A stretch of DNA of 64,000 nucleotides from Metabacillus arenae (GTDB lineage Bacteria; Bacillota; Bacilli; Bacillales; Bacillaceae), in the NCBI RefSeq assembly GCF_014773385.1, contig NZ_JACXAI010000016.1, forward strand, positions 1 to 64,000, written 5' to 3'. The notes under the pieces are model-generated. The model was not told the origin of the DNA and did no database searches. It saw only the letters and a list, made by a program, of their open reading frames with translations. Numbering within the stretch: the first letter of the stretch is position 1; each line of letters opens with the position of its first letter. The translations under genes and the position numbers were made by a program. This document shows positions 40,229-50,517 of this stretch, piece after piece.

Positions 40229-40372
40229 GTTTGGTTTTGCTCCATACATAAGGGTATAACAAATATTTGCTTTGTATAAAATGATCAAAGCAAACCTTTT
40301 CTAATTAGGCGCAATATTAGCCTTAAAACACTAAGACCAACAACTATTCAATAGATTTTTGGAGGGAAACAC

Positions 40373-41659
40373 ATGTCAGTTAAATGGGAAAAGTTAGAAG
40401 GTAATGAAGGCGTTCTAACTGTAGAAGTAGATGCAGAAACATTTAATACCGCATTGGATTCTGCATTTAAAAAAGTAGTAACAAAAGTAAACATTCCAGG
40501 CTTCCGTAAAGGAAAAGTTCCACGCGGGCTTTTTGAGCAGCGCTTTGGTGTAGAATCTCTTTATCAGGATGCTTTAGATATTATATTACCGGTAGAATAT
40601 CCAAAAGCAGTCGATGAAGCAGGTATTGATCCAATTGATCGCCCGGAAATTGATGTCGAGCAAATTGAAAAAGGCCAAAACCTTATTTTTACAGCAAAAG
40701 TGACGGTAAAGCCTGAAGTTAAATTAGGCGAATATAAGGGTCTTGAAGTTGAAAAGGAAGATGCAGCTGTTTCGGATGAGGACATTGAAAACGAGTTGAA
40801 AACTCTTCAAGAGCGTCAAGCAGAATTAGTTGTGAAAGAAGACGGAAAAGTAGAGGAGGGCGATACTGTTGTCCTTGACTTTGAAGGTTCTGTTGATGGT
40901 GAAGTGTTCGAAGGAGGAACTGCTGAAAACTATTCACTAGAAATTGGTTCTGGCCAGTTTATTCCTGGTTTTGAAGAGCAATTAGTCGGCTTGGAAGCAG
41001 GGGGAGAAAAAGATGTTGAAGTTAATTTCCCTGAAGAATATCATGCTGAAAACCTTGCTGGTAAACCAGCAGTATTCAAAGTGAAAATACATGAAATCAA
41101 AGCAAAGGAACTTCCTGCTTTAGATGACGAATTTGCAAAAGATGTAAACGAGGAAGTTGAAACTCTTGAGGAATTAAAAACAAAAACAAGAGAGCGTTTA
41201 GAAGAATCAAAGAAAAATGAAGTTGAAGCAAAGCTTCGTGACTCATTAGTTGAAAAAGCTTCTGAAAATGCTGAAGTTGATATTCCAGAAGTTTTAGTCG
41301 AAAACGAAGTAGACCGTATGATGAAGGAATTTGAACAACGTCTTCAAATGCAAGGGATGAACCTTGAGCTTTACTTCCAATTCTCAGGTCAGGATGAAGA
41401 AGCATTAAAAGCTCAAATGCAAGAAGATGCTCAAAAGCGTGTGAAGTTCAATTTAACACTTGAAGCAATTGCTGCAGCAGAAAACTTGGAAGTAAGCGAT
41501 GAAGATGTGGAGAAAGAACTTGCGCACATGGCAGAAATGTACAAAATGCCTGTTGAAAACATTAAGCAAGCGATTGGATCTACTGACAGCTTGAAAGAGG
41601 ATCTAAAAGTTCGAAAAGCGATCGATTTTCTTGTGGAAAACTGCTCATATGTTGCATAA
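40373..41659 (+). CDS. tig: Trigger factor
   Basis: Trigger factor is the ribosome-bound chaperone and peptidyl-prolyl isomerase that meets nascent chains. The ribosome-binding signature is [16 protein letters not shown] near residues 44-59. The FKBP-type isomerase domain lies about 160-245 ([20 protein letters not shown]), and the helical C-terminal chaperone domain follows. Length 428 is typical. TGGAGGG precedes the ATG. It precedes clpX, with a terminator between. Confidence 0.96.
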   Translation: MSVKWEKLEGNEGVLTVEVDAETFNTALDSAFKKVVTKVNIPGFRKGKVPRGLFEQRFGVESLYQDALDIILPVEYPKAVDEAGIDPIDRPEIDVEQIEKGQNLIFTAKVTVKPEVKLGEYKGLEVEKEDAAVSDEDIENELKTLQERQAELVVKEDGKVEEGDTVVLDFEGSVDGEVFEGGTAENYSLEIGSGQFIPGFEEQLVGLEAGGEKDVEVNFPEEYHAENLAGKPAVFKVKIHEIKAKELPALDDEFAKDVNEEVETLEELKTKTRERLEESKKNEVEAKLRDSLVEKASENAEVDIPEVLVENEVDRMMKEFEQRLQMQGMNLELYFQFSGQDEEALKAQMQEDAQKRVKFNLTLEAIAAAENLEVSDEDVEKELAHMAEMYKMPVENIKQAIGSTDSLKEDLKVRKAIDFLVENCSYVA

Positions 41660-41673
41660 TAATAAATAAGAGA

Positions 41674-41704
41674 ACAGGGCGCGATTTGATCGTGCCTTGT
41701 TTTA
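41674..41704 (+). terminator. Terminator after tig
   Basis: GGCGCGAT and ATCGTGCC form a stem with a G-T pair and a 3-base loop, followed by TTGTTTTA. In 41705-42031 the only candidate signal is TAAAAT near 41893, a possible -10 for clpX without a convincing -35. Confidence 0.75.
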
Positions 41705-42031
41705 TACAATCAAACATAGCTTATGGAGCTCTAACCTGCTTAATCAGAGGGTTATTGGTTCTCTTTACCTACATTCTATTTCAAACATAAGCGTTATTTT
41801 TTACATTAGATGGGGTACTATATATAATAATCTATACATAACAGTTAATGATTCCTTTAAATCGTAATATTACCTTAATGGGTAAAGATGTGATAAAATG
41901 CAATACATACTTAAGTAACTGAAATTTTCAAACTACCCAATTATTATAAAACATTTACATGACTGAGAAAGCAGCTTGTTTTTATAAATTGGGATGATTG
42001 TTAGAGACAAAGATATAAGGGGTGAATGTGT

Positions 42032-43297
42032 ATGTTTAAGTTTAATGATGAAAAAGGACAGCTAAAATGTTCGTTTTGTGGTAAAACTCAGGACCAAGTT
42101 CGTAAACTTGTGGCAGGTCCAGGTGTATATATATGTGATGAGTGTATAGAATTGTGCACGGAAATTGTTGAAGAAGAATTAGGAACTGAAGAAGAAGTAG
42201 AATTTAAAGACGTACCTAAACCTAGAGAAATTCGTGAAATCTTAGATGAATATGTTATTGGGCAGGATCAAGCGAAAAAATCCCTTGCTGTTGCTGTTTA
42301 TAACCATTACAAGCGGATTAATTCCAATAGTAAAGTCGATGATGTAGAGCTTGCAAAAAGTAACATTTCGATGATCGGCCCAACTGGAAGCGGTAAAACG
42401 CTGCTTGCTCAAACATTAGCACGAATCTTAAATGTTCCTTTTGCTATTGCTGACGCTACTTCTTTAACTGAAGCCGGATATGTCGGGGAAGATGTAGAAA
42501 ACATCCTGCTTAAATTAATCCAGGCAGCAGATTATGATGTGGAAAAAGCTGAAAAAGGAATCATCTATATTGATGAAATTGACAAAGTTGCACGTAAATC
42601 AGAAAATCCTTCAATTACACGTGATGTTTCTGGTGAAGGGGTGCAGCAAGCTTTGCTCAAAATTCTTGAAGGGACAGTTGCAAGCGTTCCTCCACAAGGC
42701 GGAAGAAAACATCCGCATCAAGAGTTTATCCAAATTGACACAACAAACATTCTATTTATTTGCGGCGGTGCGTTTGATGGAATCGAACAAATTATTAAAC
42801 GCCGCCTAGGCAAGAAAGTGATTGGATTTGGCTCAGACAATAAACAAGAAGACTTGGATCAAAAAACTCTTTTATCAAAGGCGCTTCCTGAAGACCTATT
42901 AAAATTTGGTTTAATCCCAGAATTCATTGGCCGCCTGCCAGTCATTGCAAGTTTAGAGCCGTTGGATGAGGATGCTTTAGTTGAAATTTTAACAAAGCCT
43001 AAGAATGCGCTTGTGAAGCAATTTCAAAAAATGCTTGATCTTGATGGTGTCGAGCTTGAATTTGAAGAAGATGCTTTAGTAGAAATATCAAAAAAAGCGA
43101 TTGAACGTAAAACAGGAGCGCGCGGTCTCCGTTCCATTATTGAGGGGATCATGCTTGATGTTATGTTTGATCTGCCGTCTCGTGAAGATATTACAAAATG
43201 TATCATTACAGCGGATACTGTTACGAAAAAAATCCCTCCAAAACTATTGATGGACGACGGAACAGTTGTTGAAAAAGACAAGAAAACATCTGCATAA
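42032..43297 (+). CDS. clpX: ATP-dependent Clp protease ATP-binding subunit ClpX
   Basis: ClpX is a hexameric AAA+ unfoldase that feeds ClpP. The N-terminal zinc finger has CSFCGK near residue 11 and YICDEC near 33. Walker A is [13 protein letters not shown] near 116, Walker B is IIYIDEIDK near 180, the pore loop is GYVG near 150, and sensor 2 is [10 protein letters not shown] near 365. The ATG at 42032 has AAGGGG 9 bases upstream and gives 421 residues, the usual size. Confidence 0.96.
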   Translation: MFKFNDEKGQLKCSFCGKTQDQVRKLVAGPGVYICDECIELCTEIVEEELGTEEEVEFKDVPKPREIREILDEYVIGQDQAKKSLAVAVYNHYKRINSNSKVDDVELAKSNISMIGPTGSGKTLLAQTLARILNVPFAIADATSLTEAGYVGEDVENILLKLIQAADYDVEKAEKGIIYIDEIDKVARKSENPSITRDVSGEGVQQALLKILEGTVASVPPQGGRKHPHQEFIQIDTTNILFICGGAFDGIEQIIKRRLGKKVIGFGSDNKQEDLDQKTLLSKALPEDLLKFGLIPEFIGRLPVIASLEPLDEDALVEILTKPKNALVKQFQKMLDLDGVELEFEEDALVEISKKAIERKTGARGLRSIIEGIMLDVMFDLPSREDITKCIITADTVTKKIPPKLLMDDGTVVEKDKKTSA

Positions 43298-43317
43298 TTG
43301 AACGATAGGGTAAGCTC

Positions 43318-43354
43318 TAAAAAGCCAGGTTCTAAATAGGACTTGGCTTTTTGT
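43318..43354 (+). terminator. Terminator after clpX
   Basis: AAAAGCCAGGT and ACTTGGCTTTT form a stem with one G-T pair and a T tail. Confidence 0.85.
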
Positions 43355-43408
43355 GTTTTAAAAGCTTAAGTTCATTAAAATTTAAAGAGTGCAACGTAGT
43401 TTTTATCG

Positions 43409-43762
43409 TAGAAATCAGCTTTTTCGCTGGTTTCATCTAATCCCGCCTCCGACATCAGTTCTAGAGGTGAGAGGTGAGAATAGAAACAATCGGCGAGGTA
43501 CCGATTACCTTCATTTAGAGTTAAAGTTCCCCAAAGGATAGGTTATTTTCAGTTTTTTCGCTGGTTTCAGCCAATCCCACCTCCCACCTTTCATTTCTAG
43601 AGGTGAGAAGTGAGAGGTAAGATGAAGCAATTGGCGAGACACCGATTGCCTTCGTTTAAAGTTTAAAGTTTCCCAAAGGATAAGGGTGAATTTTTTAGAA
43701 AAGAAATCAGCTCTTTCGCTGATTTCATCTAATCTCACCTCCGATCCCTCACCTCTAGAAAG
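43409..43762 (+). repeat. Element B array: two full units and one truncated unit
   Basis: Units align on TCGCTGGTTTCA at 43424 and 43558 and on TCGCTGATTTCA at 43716, so they are about 134 and 158 bases apart. Each full unit runs: hairpin AATCAGC/GCTGATT (or variants), CATCTAATC-CACCTCC, a centre CTAG, then AGGTGAGA-GTGAGA-TAAGATGAA, a second hairpin CAATCGG/CCGATTG, and AAAGTT-CCCCAAAGGATA. The two flanks of CTAG are imperfect inverted copies. The array fills most of the 821-base clpX-lonB gap. The third unit stops after CACCTCTAGAA. Confidence 0.7.
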
Positions 43763-44008
43763 ATGTGCAGTGTTTTTCTAATTAGGTAAGATATTCCTCC
43801 TTAATGAATTTCCCATTCAACGTTTATTCCTACAACCCCTCGGAAATACTAGCAAATACAATAAGTGAAAGCGAAATGGAAACTTATTTACAAAACAAAG
43901 CATACATAGCAACTATTTTATTTTTTACCCTATTCTAATGGTGGGTGAGACTCCTGGCTTTACTAAGTGGGCACAGCTGCTCATAAGAAAATAACTGCAG
44001 TGCCCAGG

Positions 44009-44040
44009 ATAAAGAAAAGCCCCGCTGAAGTTTCACTTTA
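44009..44040 (-). repeat. Element A, short fragment
   Basis: Read on the minus strand it gives TAAAGTGAAACTTCAGCGGG followed by GCTTTTCTTTATCC, corresponding to the 5' end of the copy at 1292-1402. It lies about 80 bases before lonB. The stretch 43763-44008 holds no gene I can support. Confidence 0.45.
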
Positions 44041-44118
44041 CTATTATTTGAATAGGACAAATCTTAAAGGAGCGGTAAAGAAAAACTAAGCCGCTTATCA
44101 CATGCTGGAGGGACCTTT

Positions 44119-45795
44119 ATGAGTTGGACTGGAATTGCATTGTTTATTCAACTATTTTTTGGGATTATTATTGGTTTATACTTTTGGAACTTATTGAAAA
44201 ATCAACGTACACAAAAAGTATCGATCGATAGAGAATCCAAAAAAGAAATGGAGCAGTTACGAAAGATGAGAGCAATAAAATTAACGGAACCATTAGCAGA
44301 ACGTGTTCGGCCAAAAAGCTTCAACGATATTGTGGGACAAGAGGATGGAATACGTGCTTTAAAAGCAGCGTTATGCGGACCTAACCCGCAGCATGTTATT
44401 GTATATGGCCCTCCTGGTGTAGGAAAAACTGCTGCAGCCCGTCTAGTTCTCGAAGAAGCAAGAAGAAATCAAAAATCACCATTTAAACCTCAAGCTGTAT
44501 TCGTTGAATTAGATGCTACAACAGCCCGATTTGATGAAAGGGGAATAGCAGATCCGTTAATTGGCTCCGTGCATGATCCGATTTATCAGGGGGCTGGCGC
44601 TATGGGACAAGCAGGAATTCCTCAGCCAAAACAAGGAGCAGTTACCCATGCACATGGTGGTGTTCTATTCATTGATGAGATCGGCGAATTACACACCATT
44701 CAAATGAATAAATTGTTAAAAGTACTTGAAGATCGAAAAGTACATCTAGAAAGTGCCTATTACAGTGAGGAAAACACACAAATACCAAACCATATTCATG
44801 ATATCTTTAAAAATGGACTACCAGCAGATTTCCGCCTAATTGGTGCCACGACAAGGACGCCGAATGAAATTCCTCCTGCCATAAGATCAAGATGTCTGGA
44901 AGTTTTCTTCCGTGAGCTCGATCAAGCAGAATTAGCTGTCGTAGCAAGAAAAGCAGCTGATAAGATTAACATGAGCGTAACAGATGAGGGGATTACCAAG
45001 CTTACATCCTATTCCAGAAATGGCAGGGAAGTAGTTAACATGATGCAGATTGCAGCAGGAATTGCTATGGCTGAAGAACGAGATTTTGTAACAGTAGAAG
45101 ATATTGAATGGGTCATTCATTCCAGCCAGCTCACACCTAGGAATGAAAAGAAGGTTGGTTCTAAAGCAGAGGTAGGGCTCGTAAACGGTCTAGCGGTATA
45201 TGGACCAAACACCGGTGCTTTGCTTGAAATAGAGGTCAATGTCATTCCTGCAAAAGATAAAGGAACGATTAACATTACAGGAATTGTGGAAGAAGAAAGC
45301 ATTGGTGATAGAGGAAAAAGTATTCGCAGAAAAAGTATGGCGAAAGGTTCGATAGAAAATGTGCTGACCGTTCTTCGTTCAATGGGGCTTAACTCAGGAG
45401 ATTATGATATCCATGTGAATTTTCCAGGGGGTATTCCAATTGACGGTCCTTCCGCAGGAATTGCTATGGCAACAGGTATTTTTTCAGCGGTTCATAAAAT
45501 TCCGATCGACCATACTGTAGCGATGACAGGGGAGATCAGTATCCATGGGAATGTGAAGCCAATTGGAGGGGTAATTCCAAAAATAAAAGCAGCAAAGATT
45601 GCTGGTGCAAAAAGGGTTATTATTCCGGAAGAAAATATGCAATCTATTTTGAAAGAAATAGACGGGATCGAAATCCTCCCAGTTTCACATCTTCAGCAAG
45701 TTCTTGACTTAGCTTTAATTAATCCACCTACAGAAAACGAACAGCCAATTATTATGCCAGCTGCAAATCAAATTCAAAGACAAGAATCTGTTTGA
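44119..45795 (+). CDS. lonB: ATP-dependent protease LonB (sporulation Lon-like)
   Basis: LonB is a Lon-type protease of the Bacillus forespore. An N-terminal hydrophobic segment (about 4-25) anchors it to the membrane. The AAA+ domain has Walker [14 protein letters not shown] near 98 and VLFIDEIGEL near 182. The S16 peptidase has the catalytic serine in PIDGPSAGIAMATG near 437-450 and the lysine in the segment around PIGGVIPKIKAAK near 481. Length is 558. TGGAGGG precedes the ATG. It lies upstream of lonA, as in B. subtilis. Confidence 0.95.
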   Translation: MSWTGIALFIQLFFGIIIGLYFWNLLKNQRTQKVSIDRESKKEMEQLRKMRAIKLTEPLAERVRPKSFNDIVGQEDGIRALKAALCGPNPQHVIVYGPPGVGKTAAARLVLEEARRNQKSPFKPQAVFVELDATTARFDERGIADPLIGSVHDPIYQGAGAMGQAGIPQPKQGAVTHAHGGVLFIDEIGELHTIQMNKLLKVLEDRKVHLESAYYSEENTQIPNHIHDIFKNGLPADFRLIGATTRTPNEIPPAIRSRCLEVFFRELDQAELAVVARKAADKINMSVTDEGITKLTSYSRNGREVVNMMQIAAGIAMAEERDFVTVEDIEWVIHSSQLTPRNEKKVGSKAEVGLVNGLAVYGPNTGALLEIEVNVIPAKDKGTINITGIVEEESIGDRGKSIRRKSMAKGSIENVLTVLRSMGLNSGDYDIHVNFPGGIPIDGPSAGIAMATGIFSAVHKIPIDHTVAMTGEISIHGNVKPIGGVIPKIKAAKIAGAKRVIIPEENMQSILKEIDGIEILPVSHLQQVLDLALINPPTENEQPIIMPAANQIQRQESV

Positions 45796-46007
45796 AAAAT
45801 GGCTTTTTTCAAAGGGATTTATTAACATACAAATTAAGATGGCTATTAAACAAAGGCATCGATGAATCGGCAATTGCTTCTAGCCTTCCTTATGATCTCT
45901 CAGCTTCTTTAGAAACGCTAACTGGGAGTACAACATGCAGCAGCGAAAAGCAGCCAATAAAAAAGGCAATCCTTCAATGGATTTTGCCTTTTTCATTTAA
46001 TCCATAA
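45792..46007 (+). CDS. Possible 71-residue ORF overlapping the lonB stop
   Basis: A TTG at 45792 overlaps the lonB stop (TTGA) and opens a frame of 71 codons. The first 45 codons have a composition and codon choice like the neighbours (LLTYKLRWLLNKGIDESAIA); the last 20 run through the terminator. There is no Shine-Dalgarno for the TTG and no ATG in frame, so translation would need reinitiation after lonB. It may instead be the remnant of a longer gene. I recognise no family. Confidence 0.3.
   Translation: MKNGFFQRDLLTYKLRWLLNKGIDESAIASSLPYDLSASLETLTGSTTCSSEKQPIKKAILQWILPFSFNP
45958..45993 (+). terminator. Terminator after lonB
   Basis: AAAAAGGCAATCC and GGATTTTGCCTTTTT form a stem with one mismatch and a 6-base loop, ending in T residues. 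In 45994-46304 the only other structure is AGTGTCT/AGACACT (46199-46217) near a possible -10 TATACT (46186-46191). Confidence 0.85.
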
Positions 46008-46304
46008 TATAAAGGATGGAAGCTTCACCGTATTATAAATCAGCCTATACCAGCTTAAAGCTGTTTAATCAATATGTTTTAAAAAGAACAATTGAGGTCC
46101 AGCATTTCAAAGGGAACTGGAGTTATAAGACATTTATATTTATAAAATAACTCACAATTTTCTTTTTCTTATAGTGGATAAAGGGTATACTACGTAATGA
46201 GTGTCTTAAATAGACACTGGTATTAGAGATAGGTTAGAATTGAACAAGATACAAAGAGAATCTGAGAAATTATGCTACTATTGTCCTGGAGGTGTTTTTA
46301 GAGC

Positions 46305-48638
46305 ATGGCGAAAAAAGAACAAACTATCGTCCCCCTCCTTCCTTTAAGGGGTTTGCTAGTTTACCCTACAATGGTCCTTCACTTGGATGTGGGCCGAGAT
46401 AAATCAATTCAAGCCTTAGAAAAGGCAATGATGGACGACCATATGATTTTTTTGGCAACTCAAAAAGAAATTTCAATAGATGAACCAAATATCGATGAAA
46501 TCTACCGTATTGGCACACTGACTCGCATTAAACAAATGCTGAAGTTACCAAATGGGACCATTCGTGTTTTAGTTGAGGGAATACAGCGGGCTGAAATTAT
46601 CCATTATTATGAAACGGAAGAATTATTAGAGGTTGAGATTCAGAAATTCGAAGAGAATGTATCGAAAGATGCAGAAGATGAAGCATTGATGAGATCAATG
46701 CTTGATTATTTTGACCAATACATAAAGCTTTCAAAGAAAATTTCTCAAGAAACCTATGCAACTGTTGCAGATGTAGATGAACCGGGACGAATGGCTGACC
46801 TTATTACATCACATTTACCTTTGAAACTAAAAGAGAAGCAAGAAGTTCTTGAAACAGTAGATGTGAAAAAACGGTTAAACAAAGTCATTGATATTATCAA
46901 TAATGAAAAAGAAGTATTAAATCTAGAAAAGAAAATCGGTCAGCGTGTTAAACGCTCGATGGAACGAACACAGAAAGAATACTACCTTCGCGAGCAAATG
47001 AAAGCTATTCAAAAAGAACTGGGTGATAAAGAAGGGAAAACAGGAGAAGTTTCCAGTCTGACTGAAAAAATCGAGGAAACAGGTATGCCAGAGCACGTGA
47101 AGAAGACTGCTTTTAAAGAGTTAGAAAGGTATGAAAAAGTACCTTCCAGCTCTGCCGAAAGTGCGGTCATTCGTAATTATTTAGATTGGCTTATTTCCCT
47201 GCCTTGGTCAAAGGCAACAGAGGATACGCTTGATATCCAGAACGCTGAAAAAATCCTGGAAGATGAGCATTATGGTCTGGAAAAGGTAAAGGAACGGGTA
47301 TTAGAGTATTTAGCTGTCCAGCAATTAACGAGCTCCTTAAAAGGACCAATTTTGTGCTTGGCGGGACCTCCTGGTGTGGGAAAAACCTCTTTAGCCCGCT
47401 CGGTTGCGAAGTCATTAAACCGCAACTTTGTTCGAATTTCCCTTGGCGGTGTTCGAGATGAATCAGAAATTCGTGGTCATCGCCGGACATATGTCGGGGC
47501 AATGCCTGGTCGAATCATTCAAGGAATGAAAAAAGCCAGCACCATTAACCCGGTATTTTTACTTGATGAAATTGATAAAATGTCTAGTGATTTCAGGGGC
47601 GACCCTTCTTCTGCCCTGCTGGAGGTACTCGATCCAGAACAAAATCATACCTTCAGCGATCACTATATTGAGGAAACCTATGATCTCTCTAAAGTAATGT
47701 TTATTGCAACTGCCAACAATTTAGCGACGATTCCCGCACCTCTGCGTGATCGAATGGAAATCATCACGATTGCAGGGTATACAGAGCTTGAAAAAGTTCA
47801 TATTGCAAAGGAACACCTGCTTACAAAACAAATGAATGCACACGGTTTAAAGAAATCCCAGCTTCAAATTCGCGATGATGCGATGAAAAGTGTAATTCGC
47901 TATTACACAAGGGAAGCAGGTGTCCGTGGTTTAGAACGTCAGCTGGCAGCTGTTTGTCGAAAAGCAGCTAAAAAAATTGTTTCAAATGAAAAGAAAAAAA
48001 TCGTGTTAACAAACAAAAACATTGAAGATTTTTTAGGGAAGAAACAATTCCGATACGGCCAAGCTGAATTTGAGGACCAAATTGGAGTTGCTACAGGGCT
48101 TGCATATACAACGGTTGGAGGAGACACGTTGTCAATTGAAGTCTCTTTATCGCCAGGAAAAGGGAAGTTAATTTTGACAGGTAAACTTGGAGACGTTATG
48201 AAGGAATCAGCCCAAGCTGCATTCAGTTATATCCGGTCGAGAGCAAATGATTTGAAAATTGATCCCGATTTTCATGAAAAACATGACATTCATATCCATG
48301 TTCCTGAAGGTGCTGTTCCAAAGGATGGGCCATCTGCAGGTATCACGATGGCAACTGCATTGATTTCAGCTCTGACAGGAAGACCTGTCCGTAAAGAGGT
48401 TGGCATGACAGGGGAAATCACACTTAGAGGGCGCGTACTGCCAATCGGCGGATTAAAAGAAAAATCTTTGAGTGCCCATCGTGCTGGATTGACAAAAGTA
48501 ATTGTTCCAAAGGAAAATGAAAAGGATTTAGACGATATCCCAGAGAGTGTAAGAAACGAATTAAAGTTTGTTCTTGTTTCACAATTAGATGAAGTTTTAA
48601 AACATGCATTGGCAGGAGAAGTAAATGAAAGTAACTAG
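46305..48638 (+). CDS. lonA: ATP-dependent protease La (LonA)
   Basis: LonA is the general housekeeping Lon protease, degrading misfolded and some regulatory proteins. The N-terminal substrate domain starts [21 protein letters not shown] coiled coil lies about 190-250. Walker A is [13 protein letters not shown] near 356 and Walker B is VFLLDEIDK near 421. The peptidase domain has the catalytic serine in [15 protein letters not shown] near 673-687 and the lysine in [17 protein letters not shown] near 712-728. Length 777 is typical. TGGAGGTG lies about 12 bases before the ATG. Its end overlaps engB by 14 bases. Confidence 0.96.
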   Translation: MAKKEQTIVPLLPLRGLLVYPTMVLHLDVGRDKSIQALEKAMMDDHMIFLATQKEISIDEPNIDEIYRIGTLTRIKQMLKLPNGTIRVLVEGIQRAEIIHYYETEELLEVEIQKFEENVSKDAEDEALMRSMLDYFDQYIKLSKKISQETYATVADVDEPGRMADLITSHLPLKLKEKQEVLETVDVKKRLNKVIDIINNEKEVLNLEKKIGQRVKRSMERTQKEYYLREQMKAIQKELGDKEGKTGEVSSLTEKIEETGMPEHVKKTAFKELERYEKVPSSSAESAVIRNYLDWLISLPWSKATEDTLDIQNAEKILEDEHYGLEKVKERVLEYLAVQQLTSSLKGPILCLAGPPGVGKTSLARSVAKSLNRNFVRISLGGVRDESEIRGHRRTYVGAMPGRIIQGMKKASTINPVFLLDEIDKMSSDFRGDPSSALLEVLDPEQNHTFSDHYIEETYDLSKVMFIATANNLATIPAPLRDRMEIITIAGYTELEKVHIAKEHLLTKQMNAHGLKKSQLQIRDDAMKSVIRYYTREAGVRGLERQLAAVCRKAAKKIVSNEKKKIVLTNKNIEDFLGKKQFRYGQAEFEDQIGVATGLAYTTVGGDTLSIEVSLSPGKGKLILTGKLGDVMKESAQAAFSYIRSRANDLKIDPDFHEKHDIHIHVPEGAVPKDGPSAGITMATALISALTGRPVRKEVGMTGEITLRGRVLPIGGLKEKSLSAHRAGLTKVIVPKENEKDLDDIPESVRNELKFVLVSQLDEVLKHALAGEVNESN

Positions 48639-49209
48639 CTCAGAAATTGTAATAAGTGCCGTCAGACCTGAGCAATACCCTGAGGGTGATCTGCCTGAAA
48701 TTGCGCTTGCAGGCCGATCAAATGTCGGAAAATCCTCCTTAATAAATAAGCTGTTAAACAGAAAAAGTCTTGCAAGGATCTCTTCAAAGCCAGGCAAAAC
48801 ACAAACATTAAATTTTTATCTTATCAATGAAGTGATGCATTTTGTAGACGTTCCCGGCTATGGCTATGCAAAGGTTTCTAAAAAGGAACGGGAAGCATGG
48901 GGTAAAATGATTGAAACTTATATCACTACCCGTGAGAATCTCCGGGCAGTGATATTAATCATAGATGTTCGCCATGACCCGACTTCAGATGATGAGATGA
49001 TGTATCATTTTCTTAAACATTATGAGATTCCTGCAATTGTTGTAGCAACAAAAGCAGATAAAATCCCTAAAGGAAAGTGGCAAAAACATTTAAAAGCAGT
49101 CAAAGAAAAGCTGCAACTTGAAAAAACGGACTCGCTTATTTTATTTTCCTCAGAAACAGGCCAAGGGAAAGACGAAGTATGGTCGACCATTAAAAATTAT
49201 ATTTCATGA
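48625..49209 (+). CDS. engB: Ribosome biogenesis GTPase EngB (YsxC/YihA)
   Basis: EngB is an essential GTPase in assembly of the 50S subunit. G1 is [15 protein letters not shown] near residue 31, G3 is [14 protein letters not shown] near 75, and G4 is TKADK near 145. The length of 194 is typical. Its ATG lies inside the last codons of lonA, with AGGAG from lonA as Shine-Dalgarno, so the two are translationally linked. Confidence 0.95.
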   Translation: MKVTSSEIVISAVRPEQYPEGDLPEIALAGRSNVGKSSLINKLLNRKSLARISSKPGKTQTLNFYLINEVMHFVDVPGYGYAKVSKKEREAWGKMIETYITTRENLRAVILIIDVRHDPTSDDEMMYHFLKHYEIPAIVVATKADKIPKGKWQKHLKAVKEKLQLEKTDSLILFSSETGQGKDEVWSTIKNYIS

Positions 49210-49210
49210 T

Positions 49211-49260
49211 AAAAAGCTCTGCTCTGAGACGGACGTAGGATCTCAGCAGAGCTTTTTTTG
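49211..49260 (+). terminator. Terminator after lonA-engB
   Basis: AAAAGCTCTGCT-GAGA and TCTC-AGCAGAGCTTTT form a long stem, followed by a T run. In 49261-49575 I see an ATTAC/GTAAT dyad (49487-49511) and TATAAT (49554-49559) without a good -35. Confidence 0.9.
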
Positions 49261-49575
49261 TTTGCTTTCGGTGCTTTTGTGGTAATAGCTAACAAGGTAT
49301 CTGATATCGAGAAACTAAAAGCATGTTCTGCCTGTTGATTACATAAGAAGTAATAGGTAGGAAGATTGATTATTCATTGTCGAATTAAATCGAAAAAGGA
49401 GGAAAGTTAAGGGATTGAATGGATTAATAAGTATGGTCATCGTAATGAACTGTAAATCGTTCAGGAGAATGATAAGAAAAGATTATTACGAAATATTACT
49501 TTTGTAATAAAAACTTATTGTTTGTAAAATGAGAAAAGGTAAAAAATTCTGTTTATAATAGGGGGACAAACATCA

Positions 49576-50364
49576 ATGAAGAATCGAATGATTATTTCAA
49601 TCATCTCAGTACTCACAATTGGACTTTTGGCTGCTTGCGGGAGCTCATCAAGTTCAGGTGAGGGAGGGATGGATCTAGTTGAGGCAGATAAATTTACATT
49701 TGCTTCTTCAGGAGAATTTAAACCGTTTAGTGTGACTGAAGGCGGGGGAAAAATGTCGGGCTTTGATATTGATGTAGCAGAAGCTGTTGCAAAAGAGCTC
49801 GGATTAGAGCCTGTACAAAAGAAATTTAAATTTGCCGGTATAGTCGAGGGGGTTAAAACAGGTCGGTTTGATGCAGCTGTCGCCAGTCATACGATAACAG
49901 ATGAGCGTGCTGAACATGTTGATTTTTCAACTCCTTATTACTATTCGGGACCTCAGATTTTTGTTCGGCCAGATAGCGACATCGAAACAATCGATGATTT
50001 AAAAGACAAAGAAGTAGGTGTTTCCAAAGGGTCTACCTATGCAAAGCTTGCATCAGAGAAAACACCAAACGTTGTGGCATATGATAGTGATGTAACAGCC
50101 CTTGAAGCTTTAAGTAAAGGGAAACACGACGCTGTTATCACAGATTCTGTAACAGGTGCAGAAGGTATTAACTCTGGATTTAAAATAGAAGGAAGAGAAC
50201 TGATAGGAAAGAGTGAGCAGGCAATCGCTGTAGCAAAAGAAAATGAACAATTATTAGATGAGATAAATAGTGCTCTTAAAACATTGAAAGAGAACGGTAC
50301 GTTAAAAGAGATCAGCGAGAAATACTTTGGGAAAGACATCACAGTTAATCCTGACGAGAAGTAA
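49576..50364 (+). CDS. Amino-acid ABC transporter substrate-binding lipoprotein
   Basis: This 262-residue protein is the extracellular receptor of a polar amino-acid importer. The lipoprotein signal ends in lipobox LLAAC near residues 17-21, followed by a serine-glycine linker. The family-3 solute-binding pattern is MSGFDIDVAEAVAKELG near 60, with ATTPY-type HVDFSTPYYYSGPQIFV near 113. The substrate cannot be read from sequence; cystine, arginine or glutamine are all possible. AGGGGG precedes the ATG. B. subtilis has no such operon between engB and hemA. Confidence 0.88.
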   Translation: MKNRMIISIISVLTIGLLAACGSSSSSGEGGMDLVEADKFTFASSGEFKPFSVTEGGGKMSGFDIDVAEAVAKELGLEPVQKKFKFAGIVEGVKTGRFDAAVASHTITDERAEHVDFSTPYYYSGPQIFVRPDSDIETIDDLKDKEVGVSKGSTYAKLASEKTPNVVAYDSDVTALEALSKGKHDAVITDSVTGAEGINSGFKIEGRELIGKSEQAIAVAKENEQLLDEINSALKTLKENGTLKEISEKYFGKDITVNPDEK

Positions 50365-50392
50365 AATCGACGGTTGCCTAAGGCCAAACTGG

Positions 50393-50467
50393 AGATGCCA
50401 GGCTCCTCGAATGAACACTCTGTCTATATGAGTGTGTTAGTCGAGGATAATGGCATCTTGTTTTTTC
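50393..50467 (+). terminator. Attenuating stem-loop between binding protein and permease
   Basis: AGATGCCA (50393-50400) pairs with TGGCATCT (50451-50458), with inner CCTCGA/TCGAGG and ACACTC/GAGTGT stems, and TTGTTTTTT follows. Such a hairpin would let the binding protein be made in excess over the permease and ATPase. Confidence 0.85.
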
Positions 50468-50517
50468 ACTGCCCGTATTTTAAAGCAAGGACCACGAATA
50501 GCAAGGAGTGAACAACT

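Noticed and set aside
40068-40511. Long leucine-rich frames antisense to tig, spoVID and other genes
   Set aside because: They are shadows on the opposite strand of AAG/GAA-rich coding sequence, lack Shine-Dalgarno signals and match no family.
43409-43762. CRISPR array
   Set aside because: The repeat units are long, imperfect and palindromic without unique spacers of constant length, and no cas gene is present in the window.
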